64,000 bases of DNA from Anaerolinea sp. (GCA_020723805.1 DYID01000016.1:21654-85653), one strand, 5' to 3'. Positions 33,269-41,330 are shown, numbered from the stretch's first letter. The notes: generated from the sequence alone by a model not told the origin. Translations and numbers: made by a program.

Positions 33269-33844
33269 ATGTCCGTCACTCTTTCCTCCACCAAATCCCA
33301 GCAGGCAAAACGCGACCAACTCTCCATGGCGGCTGTCGGGATGGTAGCCATCCTGTCTTTGCTACTTGGAGTCATCTTGAAATCATCGGTGGAAAATCGT
33401 TCACAACATATCGAGCGCAAAGGCATAACCGCATCGGTGCCAGCCAATTGGACGATTCAGGAGGGCGCGGGAGACCTGGTCTTCGTGTCCTGGGATCCTT
33501 TCACTCCCGGCATACGTTATGCCGTTTCCCTTGTGCCTCTTCGAGGGGGGCAGACACTGGGGGAGATTCCTTCGCAGCGCAATCAGGCTCTCAGCAGCGC
33601 ACTCGAGGCGTTTAGGGTTCTGGAAGAAACTCCCATCATCCGAAAAGGACGCGATGGATACAAGACCACCTATGCCTTCGTTGATGCCAGTCAACCAGGG
33701 CTGCCGCTGGTGCTGCGAGGGACGGATTACTATTTTCTGGCAGGCGAAAATGTAATGGTGGTTTCGCTCCAGGCGCAAGCGCAGGATTATGAAGAAGCCC
33801 AACTGCGTTTCGAAGTTTTTCTCGATTCGGTTTCTTACAAGTAG
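33269..33844 (+). CDS. Membrane-anchored protein of unknown function
   Basis: About 191 residues. A cytoplasmic stub, one membrane segment (AAVGMVAILSLLLGVIL) and an extracytoplasmic domain resembling PsbP/SpoIIIE-type all-beta proteins (ITASVPANWTIQEG, then FEVFLDSVSY at the end). No catalytic motif seen. ATG 33269 is preferred: AAAGGA lies 8 nt before it, whereas ATG 33260 overlaps that sequence. Coupled to the PrsW-like gene upstream and the protease gene 11 nt downstream. Confidence 0.6.
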   Translation: MSVTLSSTKSQQAKRDQLSMAAVGMVAILSLLLGVILKSSVENRSQHIERKGITASVPANWTIQEGAGDLVFVSWDPFTPGIRYAVSLVPLRGGQTLGEIPSQRNQALSSALEAFRVLEETPIIRKGRDGYKTTYAFVDASQPGLPLVLRGTDYYFLAGENVMVVSLQAQAQDYEEAQLRFEVFLDSVSYK

Positions 33845-33855
33845 GGAGTTTCACC

Positions 33856-35415
33856 ATGAAAAAACAAAATTCCCACCTGCGGTTCCTTTCAGCGCTTATG
33901 CTTCTTGCAATCCTCTCACTGGCATGCGGGAGCACGCCAGTGGAGGTCATTCCGCCGACTGCCACATTCACCGCCATTCCTCCCACGGCAACACCCCTCC
34001 CCACCAACACCCCGCTGCCAACGCCCAAGCCCATTCCGACAATTTCCGAACTTTCCCAAGCCACTGTTCAAATTCTCGCAATGATAGGCGATGAAGCCGA
34101 ATGGTGGGGTTCCGGGACAATCATTTCCAGCGACGGCTTGATCCTGACAAACGCGCATGTTGCCGATCCGCAGGCGGCAGGTTTGGCATTGCTCTACGAA
34201 AATGTGGATTTGATTTTCAGTCCCATGCCGGATTCACTGGTTGTCGCATTGATAGACAACGAAAGCCGTCCGCCGGTCCAAAAATACATTGCCGAAGTAA
34301 TCGGCTCCGACGGTGCGCTCGACCTGGCGCTTTTACAGATCGTCTCGGATATGGAAGGAAACCCCATTGACAAAGGGAGCCTCAATCTGCCCTTTGTGGA
34401 ATTAGGCGACTCGGATCAGGTGCAATTGGGCGACGGCATCAGAATTTTTGGCTTTCCAGGCATCGGAGGAGAGACGCTCACACTAACAAAGGGGACGGTT
34501 TCGGGCTTTGAAAGTCAGGAGGAGGTCGGAGACAAGGCATTTATCAAGACCGACTCTGAAATTTCGGGAGGAAATTCCGGCGGGCTTGCAGTAAACGAAG
34601 CAGGTGAAATGATTGGCATTCCAACATGGGTCAATTTCTCCGATACAGGTTCCGTGATTGGAAGGTTAAGATCCATCAATCTTGCCAAACCCATGATCGA
34701 AGCGGCTGGCGCAGGCAGAAAATATCAAAGCAAATTCACGCATGAGGGAAGCGGAAACGAGGCATTCACCCTCACAACCTGGTCCAAGGACTACGATGAG
34801 GAAGAATGTCCGATTGACCCTCTCGAGCGATATTCATCAGGCTCGCTCGGCATCGTCAGTGTGTGGAGTTTCGACAACATGACTGATGGTGAAGACTTTG
34901 CCGTCTTTTATTACCACAACCATCAATTTATCTACTACTCATTCTGGAAATGGGAGGACGGCATCAGCGATGAGTGTTACGCCATCTGGCTCAATTACGG
35001 TGGACAAGCCATGCCCGACGGCGATTACACCCTCGAAATACTTGCCGGCAAAGGATACCCCCGCATTGCCATTGCAGATACAACTGTGGGACCGGTCAAA
35101 AGCGGAGACATCACAATAAAAGGACAGATTTTCGATTACTTCACCGGCAAAGAGCTGGAAGGAGCAAGTTTCATTGTGCTGAATCCCAATGTAGACCCGC
35201 AAGACTGGCTGGCGAACCCCGACAACGCCGATGTTTACAGCACTGCAATTACAGATACCAACGGAAATTTCACGCTTCCAGCCCCGTTGGAGCGCCTCGT
35301 GGAATATCCGGCGGTCGCCATCGCAGACGGCTACAATTTCGCCACCGGCTTCCTGCGCTATGGCATGACCGATCCCAACGTAGATACACTTTATATTTCC
35401 CTCGAACCCCGCTAA
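33856..35415 (+). CDS. Trypsin-like (S1C/HtrA-type) serine protease lipoprotein
   Basis: 519 residues. A lipoprotein signal with lipobox LSLAC (C24), a Thr/Pro linker (30-62), then a trypsin-fold domain with the triad H101 (TNAHV), D156 (DLALL) and S241 (GGNSGG). No PDZ domain follows. The C-terminal half has a beta-rich domain and a carboxypeptidase-regulatory-like domain (VKSGDITIKGQIFDYFTGKE ...). It would act on the outer face of the membrane. Its neighbours, a PrsW-like protease and a membrane protein, suggest a proteolytic envelope system. Confidence 0.82.
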   Translation: MKKQNSHLRFLSALMLLAILSLACGSTPVEVIPPTATFTAIPPTATPLPTNTPLPTPKPIPTISELSQATVQILAMIGDEAEWWGSGTIISSDGLILTNAHVADPQAAGLALLYENVDLIFSPMPDSLVVALIDNESRPPVQKYIAEVIGSDGALDLALLQIVSDMEGNPIDKGSLNLPFVELGDSDQVQLGDGIRIFGFPGIGGETLTLTKGTVSGFESQEEVGDKAFIKTDSEISGGNSGGLAVNEAGEMIGIPTWVNFSDTGSVIGRLRSINLAKPMIEAAGAGRKYQSKFTHEGSGNEAFTLTTWSKDYDEEECPIDPLERYSSGSLGIVSVWSFDNMTDGEDFAVFYYHNHQFIYYSFWKWEDGISDECYAIWLNYGGQAMPDGDYTLEILAGKGYPRIAIADTTVGPVKSGDITIKGQIFDYFTGKELEGASFIVLNPNVDPQDWLANPDNADVYSTAITDTNGNFTLPAPLERLVEYPAVAIADGYNFATGFLRYGMTDPNVDTLYISLEPR

Positions 35416-35447
35416 ACGCTCATCTCGACAAGCTCCCTCATCATTAC

Positions 35448-35481
35448 AAAGGACGGTCACTCTTGCAAGTGACCGTCCTTT
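35448..35481. terminator. Bidirectional terminator hairpin
   Basis: Perfect 14-bp arms (AAAGGACGGTCACT / AGTGACCGTCCTTT) with a 6-nt loop between two convergent genes. Its A/T ends give T-runs on both strands. Confidence 0.8.
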
Positions 35482-35483
35482 GT

Positions 35484-36029
35484 TCACTCCAAATACCTGG
35501 CAAACTCTGCTTCGAATTCTTCCTCTGTCGTGAAGCCCACCCATTTCTTCAGGACATTGCCGTCCCCATCCAGCAAATAGACTTCCGGCTGATAGTAAAA
35601 CCCAAGTTGTTGTTGGAAGGGTTGCGTGGCGGGATCGTCGGCATCCAGATAGACAAAGTTGATCCTGCCAAAATACTTCGCTTCGAGCCCATGAACCATG
35701 GGCGCCATGGCGCGGCAGGTGCCTCAGGTAAAGCGGAAAAATTCCACGAACTGCAGCTGCCCGGAAGCCAGGTTGACTGTGGATGGGTCGGTGGCGTGCA
35801 GGTCGGGTCCGCGGGAGGTGGCGATGGGAAGAGGCGTCGGCGCGGCGGATTCGGGAGGCAGGGTCGCCGCTTCGCTTGGGGCGGGCGTGGCGCTCGCTTC
35901 TGCCGCGACGGGGGAGGCTGGCGCCTGCACCGACGGCTGATCCACGCTGGGAGCAGGGGAAGCCGCCGGGGCGCACGAAGCCAATAAGAGGGCAATCAGG
36001 ATAAGGGTCGGAAAGAGGCGGGTTTTCAT
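35484..36029 (-). CDS. Thioredoxin-like lipoprotein, candidate selenoprotein (TGA = Sec102)
   Basis: 181 residues if the in-frame TGA at 35724-35726 is read through. Lipoprotein signal (LLASC), Pro/Ala linker, then a thioredoxin-like domain: QLQFVEFFRFT-[TGA]-GTCRAMAPMVHG. The TGA falls exactly where thioredoxins have the first Cys of CxxC, giving U-G-T-C; the second Cys is intact. The frame continues with normal domain sequence (FVYLDADDPATQPF ... YYQPEVYLLDGDG). ATG 36029 has AAAGGA. A 7-bp stem-loop sits 20 nt after the TGA. Alternatives are a recent nonsense mutation or a sequencing error. Confidence 0.7.
35687..35703 (-). promoter_or_regulatory. Candidate bacterial SECIS stem-loop
   Basis: On the coding (minus) strand GCCCATG-GTT-CATGGGC folds as a perfect 7-bp stem with loop GTT. 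It begins 20 nt after the TGA, within the distance at which bacterial SECIS hairpins present their apical G/U bases to SelB. It also codes for protein. Confidence 0.55.
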
Positions 36030-36121
36030 CGTGTGTCCTTTGCGAATAGGACATCTTATATCCGAAAATCCTTACCCGCCGATGAATGGATGTTCGTCAC
36101 GGCAAATCCCGATGCTCATCT

Positions 36122-36150
36122 TTGACGGTTGTGAAATCCTAGACTATACT
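36122..36150 (+). promoter_or_regulatory. Sigma-70-type promoter for pruA
   Basis: TTGACG (36122-36127), 17-bp spacer, TATACT (36145-36150), 60 bp before the pruA start. This is the best-matching promoter in the window. Short TCAGACTAT-like direct repeats (36162-36195) lie between it and the ribosome-binding site. Confidence 0.75.
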
Positions 36151-36210
36151 TCGCTCGTCGTTAGTCAGACTATTAGACTATAAGACTATCAGACTTCTAC
36201 AGGAGGAAGC

Positions 36211-37860
36211 ATGGCTTTCAAACTTACCTACGCCACGATGTTCAATCCCCCCGAGGAACTGCACAAAGGATTCGACAAGGCTGTCGCCAAACTCAAGGAC
36301 AACTTGGGCAAGGAATACGGCATGTTCATTGATGGGCGGGATGTCTTCGCGGACGAGAAATTCGAAGACCGCTCGCCAGTCAACACCGATTGGGTGCTGG
36401 CGGTGATGCAGAAAGGCAATGCCTCGCACGCTCAAATGGCGATGGAAGCCGCCCGTAAGGCGTTCCCCGCCTGGAGCCGCACACCCTGGAAGACCCGCGT
36501 CAAACTGGTGCGCAAGGCGGCGGCGCTGATCGAAAAGCGCATCTTCGAACTCGGCGCAGCGATGGCGCTGGAAGTGGGCAAGAACCGCATGGAATCACTC
36601 GGCGACGTGCAGGAAACCGCCGACCTGATGTACTGGTCTGCCCAAATGATGGAGGAGAACAACGGCTTCATCCGCGAGATGGGCAAAGACCCTCTTGTCG
36701 GTTACGATGCGACCAACATCTCGGTGCTGAAGCCCTACGGCGTGTGGCTGGTGGTCTCGCCGTTCAACTTCCCGTTCGCTTTGAGCGGCGGTCCCGTGGG
36801 CGCCGCCCTCGTGGCTGGGAACACGGTTGTCCTCAAGCCCGCCACCGACACCGCCTGGATCGTGCGCCTCTATGCCGAATGCCTGCGCGACGCCGGTTTC
36901 CCGCCTGGCGTGTTCAACTTCGTCACCGGTCCCGGCTCCACGCTGGGGCAGGCGCTGGTGGACAGCCCCGAACTGGACGGCGCTACCTTCACCGGCTCCT
37001 TCGACGTGGGCATGAAGATGTACCGCGATCTCGCAAACCGCAACTACGTCCGCCCGGTGGTGCTGGAACTCGGCGGCAAGAACCCTGCCATCGTCTCCCG
37101 CCATGCCAACCTGGAAGACGCCTCCACCGGCATCGTCCGCTCGGCGTTTGGCTTGCAGGGACAGAAATGTTCCGCCGCCTCGCGCGTGCTCGTCGAGGAA
37201 CCGGTCTATGACGAACTGGTTGCCCTGCTCAAGGCAAAGACCGAAAAACTCGTCATCGGCGACCCGACCGAACGCACCACCTATCTCGGTCCCGTCATCA
37301 ACCAGGGCGCTTACAACGACTTCAAGAACTTCTGCGAAGAAATCAGCCAGGCGGGCGGCAACTTCCTGACCGGCGGTCACGTCAAGACCGGCGGCATGTT
37401 CGACAAGGGCTACTTCTGCGAACCCACCCTTGTCACCGATCTGCCTTTCAGCCACCGCCTCTGGCAGTATGAAATGTTCCTGCCCATCACCACCATCGGC
37501 AAGGTCAGGGATCTCGACGAAGCCATGCAGATTGCCAACAGCGTCAACTACGGACTGACCGCCGGCTTCTACGGCAACGCCAAGGAAGTCAAGTGGTTCT
37601 TCGACAACATCGAAGCGGGCGTCACCTACGCCAACCGTCCGCAGGGCGCCACCACCGGCGCGTGGCCCGGCTTCCAACCCTTCGGCGGCTGGAAAGGCTC
37701 CGGCGCCACCGGCAAGAACGGCGGCGGTTACTACTACGTCCAACTCTACATGCACGAACAAATCCAAACGCTCATCAAACCCGCCCCCGTCAAAAAGGCA
37801 GCGAAAGCCGCCAAGAAGCCGGTCAAAAAGGCTGGAAAGAAAGGCACAAAACGCAAGTAA
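36211..37860 (+). CDS. pruA: L-glutamate gamma-semialdehyde (P5C) dehydrogenase
   Basis: 549 residues. It oxidises glutamate semialdehyde to glutamate with NAD+, completing proline catabolism started by the PRODH at 1281. Aldehyde dehydrogenase landmarks are VSPFNFPFALSGGP, TGSFDVG, the general base E286 in LELGGK and nucleophile C320 in GQKCSA. The length and N-terminus fit the RocA/PruA group. The last 25 residues are an unusual Lys/Ala/Pro tail (VKKAAKAAKKPVKKAGKKG). AGGAGGA precedes the ATG. Ends at a strong terminator. Confidence 0.92.
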   Translation: MAFKLTYATMFNPPEELHKGFDKAVAKLKDNLGKEYGMFIDGRDVFADEKFEDRSPVNTDWVLAVMQKGNASHAQMAMEAARKAFPAWSRTPWKTRVKLVRKAAALIEKRIFELGAAMALEVGKNRMESLGDVQETADLMYWSAQMMEENNGFIREMGKDPLVGYDATNISVLKPYGVWLVVSPFNFPFALSGGPVGAALVAGNTVVLKPATDTAWIVRLYAECLRDAGFPPGVFNFVTGPGSTLGQALVDSPELDGATFTGSFDVGMKMYRDLANRNYVRPVVLELGGKNPAIVSRHANLEDASTGIVRSAFGLQGQKCSAASRVLVEEPVYDELVALLKAKTEKLVIGDPTERTTYLGPVINQGAYNDFKNFCEEISQAGGNFLTGGHVKTGGMFDKGYFCEPTLVTDLPFSHRLWQYEMFLPITTIGKVRDLDEAMQIANSVNYGLTAGFYGNAKEVKWFFDNIEAGVTYANRPQGATTGAWPGFQPFGGWKGSGATGKNGGGYYYVQLYMHEQIQTLIKPAPVKKAAKAAKKPVKKAGKKGTKRK

Positions 37861-37867
37861 ACTCCCC

Positions 37868-37896
37868 AAGCCCTTCCTGAAAAGGGAGGGCTTTTT
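37868..37896 (+). terminator. Rho-independent terminator after pruA
   Basis: AAGCCCTTCC pairs with GGGAGGGCTT (one G-T wobble) around a 6-nt loop, followed by TTT. It starts 8 nt after the pruA stop. Confidence 0.8.
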
Positions 37897-37900
37897 GATT

Positions 37901-37944
37901 GACCGCAGACGATAAACCACGGACCGCCACCATCGTCTGCGGTC
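37901..37944. repeat. Inverted repeat with GACCGCAGACGAT arms
   Basis: Perfect 13-bp arms (37901-37913 and 37932-37944) around an 18-nt loop, located between the pruA terminator and the methyltransferase start. A dispersed palindrome type different from the others in the window. Confidence 0.75.
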
Positions 37945-37958
37945 CATTATCAAATCCT

Positions 37959-38717
37959 ATGCCTTGGAATCCCGACCTTTATCACAAATTTCAATCCGAG
38001 CGCGCCGCGCCGTTCTACGACCTGCTCGCCCTGCTGGAAGTGCGCCCGCATCTCAAGGTCATTGACCTGGGATGCGGCACCGGCGAACTCACCCGTCAAC
38101 TGGCAGACCGCCTGCCAGAGAGTCATGTGACGGGGCTGGACTCATCCCCGCAAATGCTGGACAAAGCCGCCTCTTTCTCGACCTCGAATCTGGTCTTCCA
38201 ACTCGGAGACCAAGCCACGCTGACAGGGGAATGGGACCTCATCTTCAGCAATGCCGCTCTACAGTGGAGCGAAAACCACGCCGAACTCATCCCCCGTCTG
38301 TTCGGATGCCTTACGCCCGGCGGACAGATTGCCGTGCAGGTGCCGTCCAATCACAATCACATCTCCCATCAAATCTACCGCGAGAGCGCGGCAGAGGAAC
38401 CCTTCCGTTCCATTCTCAGCGGTTTCCAGCGGCATTCACCCGTGCTGACCATTGACGAGTATGCGCGTCTGCTCTTCGACTGCGGCGCGGAGGCAATCAC
38501 CGTCTTCGAGAAGGTGTATCCGCACGTTCTGGCGGATTCCGACGCGGTGGTAGAATGGATTTCTGGCACGGCGCTCGTCCCCTATTTCGAACGGCTTGGA
38601 AATCACAAAGACGACTTCCTTCAAGTCATTCGCGCCAAAATGCGCGCCGCCCTGCCCGAAAGTCCGGTGTTCTATCCGTTCCGGCGCATCCTTTTCTCCG
38701 CAAAAAAGCCAAACTAA
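37959..38717 (+). CDS. Trans-aconitate 2-methyltransferase-like SAM methyltransferase
   Basis: 252 residues. Rossmann SAM motif LKVIDLGCGTGELTRQLADRLPESHVTGLDSS, then FSNAALQW, which is characteristic of trans-aconitate methyltransferase (Tam), and SVLPGGQIAVQVP-like LTPGGQIAVQVPSN. Tam methyl-esterifies trans-aconitate, an aconitase inhibitor. The substrate is inferred. ATG 37959 (MPWNPDLYHKF) is the standard Tam N-terminus. Confidence 0.82.
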   Translation: MPWNPDLYHKFQSERAAPFYDLLALLEVRPHLKVIDLGCGTGELTRQLADRLPESHVTGLDSSPQMLDKAASFSTSNLVFQLGDQATLTGEWDLIFSNAALQWSENHAELIPRLFGCLTPGGQIAVQVPSNHNHISHQIYRESAAEEPFRSILSGFQRHSPVLTIDEYARLLFDCGAEAITVFEKVYPHVLADSDAVVEWISGTALVPYFERLGNHKDDFLQVIRAKMRAALPESPVFYPFRRILFSAKKPN

Positions 38718-38726
38718 ACGACAACC

Positions 38727-38993
38727 ATGGGCGCACCGCAGGATTACGACCGCAAGGAAATTCTTTATCGTATCGGCACCTTCTTCCTGCTCTTGGGGGT
38801 GGGGCTGCTGATTTTCTTCATGATGTCCGAAGCCGAACAGACCCCCATGTTCAGTTACTTCTGCTGGAGCATGGTGTTTCTCATCGTCGGCTTTCTCTTT
38901 CGCGCTCAGTACAAAAAGGCGCTGCCGCCCAGCGGACGTTTCAGCATTCTCAAAAAACTCAAACCCAAACCCAAAGAAGAGGCGAAAAAATGA
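38727..38993 (+). CDS. Two-helix membrane protein of unknown function
   Basis: 88 residues with two membrane helices (IGTFFLLLGVGLLIFFMM and YFCWSMVFLIVGFLFRAQY) and a Lys-rich tail (KKLKPKPKEEAKK). It starts 9 nt after the methyltransferase stop and overlaps the CoA-transferase A gene by 4 nt (ATGA). It is too small and simple to assign. Confidence 0.65.
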   Translation: MGAPQDYDRKEILYRIGTFFLLLGVGLLIFFMMSEAEQTPMFSYFCWSMVFLIVGFLFRAQYKKALPPSGRFSILKKLKPKPKEEAKK

Positions 38994-39892
38994 GCAAACT
39001 GACATCGCTCTCTGATGCCATTGCAAAGTATGTGAACGACGGCGATACCGTCTATGCGGCGGGTTTCACCCACCTCATCCCCTTCGCGGCGGGACATGAA
39101 ATCATCCGCCAGGGAAAGAAGGACCTCACCCTCGCCCGCGCCACCCCCGATTTGATTTACGACCAGATGGTCGCGGCGGGATGCGCAAGGAAGGTCATCT
39201 TCTCGTACATGGGCAACCCCGGCGTGGGGAGCCTGCGCATCGTCCGCGCCGCCATCGAAAAGGGAGAATTGGAATGGGAGGAGTATTCCCACTTCGGCAT
39301 GATTACGCGCCTGCAGGCAGGTGCAGCGGGTCTGCCCTTTTTGCCCATGAACCAGACCGGCGCCACCGACCTCGAGCGCGTCAACCCCAACATCAAACGC
39401 ATCCCCGACCCCTACGGCGGCAAGGACGTCATCGTCGTCCCCGCCCTCAACCCCGATGTAGCCATCGTCCACGTCCAGCGTGCGGATGAAAACGGCAACG
39501 CGCACTTGTGGGGCATCATCGGCGAACAGAAGGAAGCCGCCTTTGCCGCGAAAAAGGTCATCGTCACGGCAGAGGAAATTGTGGACGAATCCGTCATCAG
39601 GTCCGACCCGAACCGCACGATGATTCCCGGCATCGTCGTCAGCGCGGTGTGTCATGTCCCGTTTGCCTGTCATCCATCCTATGCGCAGGGATACTACGAC
39701 CGCGATAACGAGTTCTATCTGGCGTGGGACAAAATCAGCGAGTCGGTGGAGAGCGTGCGGGCGTGGCTGGATGAATGGGTGTATGGCGTGAAAGACCGCG
39801 CCGAATATTGGCAAAAACTCGGCAGTGAAACGCACGAACGCTTGAAAGTGGAAGCGCTTTACAGCGACCGCATCAATTACGGGAGATATTAA
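38990..39892 (+). CDS. CoA-transferase subunit A (GctA/IpdA-like)
   Basis: 300 residues, family I CoA-transferase alpha-type subunit. DGDTVYAAGFTHLIPFAAGHEIIRQ, ATPDLIYDQMVAAGCA, GNPGVGSLRIVRAAIEKGELEWEEYSHFGM and PFLPMNQTGATDLE resemble glutaconate CoA-transferase A and the related IpdA ring-hydrolysing proteins. The acyl substrate is unknown. The B subunit is at 41342, separated by a GxxExxY cassette and a hydrolase; in most genomes the two are adjacent. Confidence 0.82.
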   Translation: MSKLTSLSDAIAKYVNDGDTVYAAGFTHLIPFAAGHEIIRQGKKDLTLARATPDLIYDQMVAAGCARKVIFSYMGNPGVGSLRIVRAAIEKGELEWEEYSHFGMITRLQAGAAGLPFLPMNQTGATDLERVNPNIKRIPDPYGGKDVIVVPALNPDVAIVHVQRADENGNAHLWGIIGEQKEAAFAAKKVIVTAEEIVDESVIRSDPNRTMIPGIVVSAVCHVPFACHPSYAQGYYDRDNEFYLAWDKISESVESVRAWLDEWVYGVKDRAEYWQKLGSETHERLKVEALYSDRINYGRY

Positions 39893-39905
39893 ATCCACTA
39901 ATCCT

Positions 39906-40480
39906 CACTAATTTACGCTAATCTTTTGTAAATTCGTGGGGAGTGGCGAAGGTTAGTGGATCGGCTTATTCTCTCGTGGAAAAAGGAGAAGTCATGGCAG
40001 AGTTGTTGTTCAAGGATGAAGTCTATGTCATCATTGGTGCGGCAATGGAAGTTTATAATCAGTTGGGAGCGGGCTTTAGCGAAGCAATCTATCAGGACGC
40101 CATGGAGATCGAACTCACGAGCCGCAAAATTCCGAACGTCCCTCAACAGGATGTTTTCGTTTTCTATAAAGGACAAAAACTCAAGAACTTTTTCAAACCC
40201 GACTTCATGTGTTATGAAAAGATTGTCGTTGAGCTCAAGGCTCTCGACCAGTTGACATCACGTGAAGAAGCACAGATTTTAAATTACCTCAGAGCCACGG
40301 GACTTCCTGTCGGTTTGCTCATCAATTTCGGAAGGGAAAAAGATCTCGAATGGAAAAGAATGGTTTTAACTCCGGCGAAACCTGCTCAAACACCCAGGAA
40401 CCTTACGCCCCACAAACCCCTGCGGGTCAATGACCCCAAACCCATTGATCCCAATTCGTGAAGATTAGCGTAGATTAGCG
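39906..40480. mobile_element. Inverted-repeat-bracketed GxxExxY cassette
   Basis: CACTAATTTACGCTAATC (39906-39923) and GATTAGCGTAGATTAGCG (40463-40480) are inverted repeats matching at 16 of 18 positions by eye. They enclose one gene (39994-40461). AATTCGTG occurs just inside both ends. The unit begins 14 bp after the CoA-transferase A stop. There is no transposase, so if mobile it moves in trans. Confidence 0.55.
39994..40461 (+). CDS. GxxExxY family protein (PD-(D/E)XK-like)
   Basis: 155 residues. The family signature is GAGFSEAIYQDAM (GxxExxY). KNFFKPDFMCYEKIVVELKAL then gives D ... E-x-K as in PD-(D/E)XK nuclease folds, and LINFGREKDLEWKRMVL is the usual ending. Function is undefined; it may be a nuclease. 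The C-terminal tail past the family ending (LTPHKPLRVNDPKPIDPNS) runs into repeat-like sequence. AAAGGAG precedes ATG 39994. The gene is flanked by inverted repeats. Confidence 0.78.
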   Translation: MAELLFKDEVYVIIGAAMEVYNQLGAGFSEAIYQDAMEIELTSRKIPNVPQQDVFVFYKGQKLKNFFKPDFMCYEKIVVELKALDQLTSREEAQILNYLRATGLPVGLLINFGREKDLEWKRMVLTPAKPAQTPRNLTPHKPLRVNDPKPIDPNS

Positions 40481-40481
40481 G

Positions 40482-41312
40482 ATGAAAAATTTCACTCTTG
40501 GCGGTAACGGGCTGCCGCTTCATTTCCTACACGCCAACGGCTACCCGCCCGAATGTTACAAACCGTTGCTTGAACTCTTGAAAACCGACTACCGCGTCTT
40601 CGGGATGTACCTGCGCCCCTTGTGGGAAGGCTCCAAACCGCAGGAGATTCAAACCTGGCATCCGCTCTCGGATGACCTGCTGCGCTTCTTGTCGGACCGT
40701 GAGCCGGGTCCTGTCATCGGAGTGGGGCATTCGGTGGGAGCAGTCGTCACGCTGCGGGCGGCGCTGCGCGAACCGGACAGATTCCGCGCGCTGGTGTTGA
40801 TTGACCCGGTGCTGTTCGTCCCTGCCCGCCTCGCGGCATGGAGCATCATCCGCGCCCTCGGCATAGGCGACCGTCTGCATCCGCTCATCCGCACCGCCCA
40901 AAAGCGCCGCCGCACTTTCGATGACCTGGAGACCGTCTTTCGCGGCTACCGCACCCGCCCGCTCTTCCGCTACATGAGCGACGAAAGCCTGCGGGCGTAC
41001 ATCGCCGGCATCGCAAAACCCTCCACAAACGGCAGATACGAACTTGCCTACTCCCCCGAATGGGAAGCCCAAATCTACCGCACGGGACTGCGCGACTTCG
41101 ACATCTGGCGCAACCTGCCCAAACTCGAAGTGCCGACCCTCATCCTGCGCGGCGCAGAGACGGACACCTTCCTCGAAAACGCGGCAAGGCTCGTAAAGAA
41201 GAAACAGCCGAAGGTCAGGATTGAAACGCTGGAAAAGTCCACGCACATCCTGCCGCTGGAACGCCCGAAGGAAGTCTTCGACATCATGCAATCATTTTTA
41301 CGCAACGCATAG
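40482..41312 (+). CDS. Alpha/beta-fold hydrolase
   Basis: 276 residues. Oxyanion HANGYPPECY after the first strand, nucleophile S84 in GHSVGA, an acid in LRGAETDTFL and the His in STHILPLE complete the triad. It could be an esterase or a thioesterase; between two CoA-transferase subunit genes an acyl-ester or acyl-CoA substrate is possible but unproven. The ATG lies 2 nt after the right inverted repeat of the GxxExxY cassette, so its upstream region may have been replaced by the insertion. Confidence 0.78.
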   Translation: MKNFTLGGNGLPLHFLHANGYPPECYKPLLELLKTDYRVFGMYLRPLWEGSKPQEIQTWHPLSDDLLRFLSDREPGPVIGVGHSVGAVVTLRAALREPDRFRALVLIDPVLFVPARLAAWSIIRALGIGDRLHPLIRTAQKRRRTFDDLETVFRGYRTRPLFRYMSDESLRAYIAGIAKPSTNGRYELAYSPEWEAQIYRTGLRDFDIWRNLPKLEVPTLILRGAETDTFLENAARLVKKKQPKVRIETLEKSTHILPLERPKEVFDIMQSFLRNA

Positions 41313-41314
41313 CA

Positions 41315-41330
41315 GGCGTTCTCTAACGCC
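41315..41330. repeat. Hairpin repeat, CGTTCTCTAACG family
   Basis: Arms GGCGTT / AACGCC with loop CTCT, between the hydrolase stop and the AAGGAG of the next gene. Same family as 8471-8490 and 8530-8545. Confidence 0.7.

Noticed and set aside
35484-35726. Thioredoxin-like gene as an ordinary pseudogene or two separate genes.
   Set aside because: The stop lies exactly at a catalytic Cys and the rest of the frame is intact, which suits Sec better. It is kept as an alternative, not excluded.
36595-37953. 452-codon minus-strand frame opposite pruA.
   Set aside because: pruA has catalytic residues and a promoter; the antisense frame has neither.
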